DNA of 6,748 bases from an uncultured Lachnospiraceae bacterium (GTDB taxonomy: Bacteria > Bacillota_A > Clostridia > Lachnospirales > Lachnospiraceae): the NCBI GenBank assembly GCA_902796775.1, contig CADBQK010000014.1:1-6748 (forward strand), given 5' to 3'. The notes under the pieces were generated by a model. That model was not told where the DNA came from. It saw only the letters and a list, made by a program, of their open reading frames with translations, and ran no database searches. The translations under genes and the position numbers were made by a program. Of this stretch, positions 5,127 to 6,748 are shown one piece after another. Numbering within the stretch: position 1 is the first letter of the stretch; each line of letters opens with the position of its first letter.

Positions 5127-6458
5127 TTACTTTTGTATTTGAGGCAAAGGAATGATTACATCGCTGTAAAATGTATTCCCTTTATGCGTAAACTCTGCAG
5201 AACCTCCATACTGTTCTGCGACAGAATTGATCGAACGCAGACCCAGGCCGCTCCCTTCTCTGCTGGTTGTCTGATAGAGATTCCCCTTTTTAATGATTTT
5301 TCCGCTGAAACTGTTTGTTGCAACAATACAAAACTGCTTTCCAAAAGGTACGGTTACTGCCAACTGGATAAAGCGCTGATCAACAGGCACCTCTCTGCAA
5401 GCCCGGATGGCATTCTCCAGAATATTGCCGATCATACTGCACAGGTCCAGATCTTTAATAGGAAGATCTTCATCCAGATTGATCTGCCAGGAGCACTCGA
5501 TCTGGTTCTGCTGCGCTTCCTGTGCATGATGATTCAAAAGTGCATTTAATGCCGGATTTGGGCAGAACTGGGTAACTTCACTAACAGGCATAGCGTCCCG
5601 GTATTCTTTCATAAAGTCAAGCGCTGCGTCAATATCCTTTTCCATTATAAGTGTTTCCAGAGTATTGATTGCGTGTTTGGAATCATGACGCATTTTGGCC
5701 ATCTTTTCAAGATATACCTGCTGTTTGCCATACATGATTTCTTCCATTTCGAGGATCTGCGCCTTTTCCTGTGCCTTTGACATCTCCAGTATTCCATCTA
5801 CGATACAATAAAAAATAATGCAAAGCAGAAGCAGGAGCATCATAAGCAGAGTAAGAGACATCCAGTAGAAGCGGAAGATACCGGCGTTTTGCAGTACTTC
5901 ATACCGACGGGGAATTATCATCAGGTTATATACCAGGAACACACCGCTTATAGAGATAGAAATCAGCCAGATACTGTAAATATGGAAATTGTCGATCATC
6001 CGGCTTCCGTATTTCAGTATTGGATAAGCAAACAGGACGGTAAATAAAATCCCCAGCAGTAATTGATAGCCTGCAGCTTCGATGCTGAAATCCTCTATAG
6101 TCTTTTCAGGATGGTGCATCGCATCAAATCCGTTTGCATAATTGGCAATAAAAGTAAAAAAGGTCCATACGAGGACAAAGGCGGACAAAGACTGGCTGTA
6201 ATGAACCTTTAGAAAAGAATGATAAATCAGATAGCATACAAAGACCACCGGCAGCATGAGCGCGTTATAGCGGGGATTGTATCGGTAGTCAATGAAACTC
6301 AAAAGGATAATGACAAGCAGGGTAAGAGAAAAAACTGCAGGAATTGTTTTTCTGACGCCCAGCCGAAGATGATTTTTCATCGGAAAAAAACAAAGGCATG
6401 CCCCTGGCAATAGCACCAGATAGAAAAGGAAAAGCTTCAGGATTTCAGGGTTGTTCAT
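5127..6458 (-). CDS. AgrC-like GHKL sensor histidine kinase
   Basis: This 443-residue kinase probably phosphorylates the LytTR regulator encoded just upstream. About seven hydrophobic segments fill residues 5-221 (roughly 5-25, 38-57, 66-83, 88-107, 130-148, 160-181 and 200-221), as in peptide-sensing AgrC/VirS kinases. A cytoplasmic helix leads to H258 in MRHDSKH, the usual phospho-acceptor position of this family. NPALNALL (301-308) and the N box GNILENAIRACRE (344-356, N345 and N349) follow, then VATNSF (379-384) and the ATP-lid glycines GSGLGL (402-407). All expected catalytic motifs are present. The ATG overlaps the regulator's TGA as ATGA, and AAGGAG lies 9 bases before it inside the regulator gene, so the two are probably translated together. 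The ligand is unknown; no peptide precursor or AgrB-type processing gene is seen here. Confidence 0.93.
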   Translation of the reverse strand: MNNPEILKLFLFYLVLLPGACLCFFPMKNHLRLGVRKTIPAVFSLTLLVIILLSFIDYRYNPRYNALMLPVVFVCYLIYHSFLKVHYSQSLSAFVLVWTFFTFIANYANGFDAMHHPEKTIEDFSIEAAGYQLLLGILFTVLFAYPILKYGSRMIDNFHIYSIWLISISISGVFLVYNLMIIPRRYEVLQNAGIFRFYWMSLTLLMMLLLLLCIIFYCIVDGILEMSKAQEKAQILEMEEIMYGKQQVYLEKMAKMRHDSKHAINTLETLIMEKDIDAALDFMKEYRDAMPVSEVTQFCPNPALNALLNHHAQEAQQNQIECSWQINLDEDLPIKDLDLCSMIGNILENAIRACREVPVDQRFIQLAVTVPFGKQFCIVATNSFSGKIIKKGNLYQTTSREGSGLGLRSINSVAEQYGGSAEFTHKGNTFYSDVIIPLPQIQK

Positions 6459-6748
6459 GAGTGTTTTCTCCTTCTCAGGGACTCGTCTCGTATCTTATTG
6501 AGCAGATAATTCTGCCAGGTCTGCTCGATCTTTTTCCTGCTGCGGATAATGATCGGGATCTGTATACCGCCCTCTATCTGACAGACATCGTTACTGAAAC
6601 CGGTGATATAGTCCATATTAACGAGCACACCTCGGCGCAAAAGCAGAAAACGAGGATCAGAAGAGAGCTGTTCCTGGGCCTGGTTAAAGGTCATGCGGGT
6701 ATTCCACGTCTCTCCTGTTTTATCGCTTATTTCCAGATAATTATGTAC
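6455..6748 (-). CDS. LytTR-type response regulator, C-terminal part only
   Basis: Only the last 97 residues are in the window; the frame is open through the right edge, so the start and any receiver domain lie outside. The visible part is a LytTR DNA-binding domain: HNYLEI, then MTFNQAQEQL, and FLLLRRGVLVNMDYITGF, which matches the family pattern of an arginine-containing strand followed by VN.DYI. A basic tail (ESLRRRKHS) ends it. The ATG at 6694 is internal to the domain and is not taken as the start. It overlaps the GHKL kinase by 4 bases. LytTR regulators usually bind paired direct repeats at promoters; no such site was recognised in the window. Confidence 0.9.
   Translation of the reverse strand, partial: VHNYLEISDKTGETWNTRMTFNQAQEQLSSDPRFLLLRRGVLVNMDYITGFSNDVCQIEGGIQIPIIIRSRKKIEQTWQNYLLNKIRDESLRRRKHS

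Overview
The window looks like chromosomal DNA of a moderate-GC anaerobic Firmicute, most likely a Lachnospiraceae-type clostridium. Signs are strong purine-rich Shine-Dalgarno sites, sigma-A-like AT-rich promoters, a YqeB/EF2563-type selenium-dependent molybdenum hydroxylase accessory gene, a Bacillus-like xanthine phosphoribosyltransferase, and a 66-residue protein resembling the DUF6465 family. This assignment is inferred from gene content only. No rRNA, tRNA, CRISPR, insertion sequence or phage gene was seen.

Left part (1-1813): about 400 bases of AT-rich non-coding DNA hold a good promoter candidate (62-90) with a perfect palindrome over its -35 element. Next comes yqeB (403-1272, +). 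Its 3' end overlaps by 41 bases the 3' end of the convergent xpt gene (1232-1813, -). Both concern purine and xanthine chemistry in a broad sense: YqeB-type proteins accompany selenium-dependent molybdenum hydroxylases, a group that includes purine and xanthine dehydrogenases, and Xpt salvages xanthine. A functional link is only an inference.

Middle part (1814-4801): a short divergent region separates xpt from an OmpR/PhoB-type response regulator (2030-2710, +). This is followed by a membrane sensor histidine kinase (2878-4611, +) that has an acidic, serine-rich segment in its extracellular domain. The 167-base gap between the two holds a degenerate tandem array with a strict 14-base period, enclosed by a perfect 9-base inverted repeat. 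A bidirectional terminator (4706-4750) closes the operon. No obvious target gene of this system lies beside it.

Right part (4802-6748): three genes lie on the minus strand. A LytTR-type response regulator, cut by the window edge, overlaps by 4 bases an AgrC-like GHKL sensor kinase with about seven membrane segments. A small DUF6465-like gene with its own promoter follows. No signal-peptide gene of AgrD type could be supported within the window.

Most of the window is ordinary core-type gene content. The features most worth a second look are the 14-base array in the two-component operon, the yqeB/xpt overlap with its extra YqeB tail, and the palindrome at the yqeB promoter. I did not find a convincing new multi-gene system.
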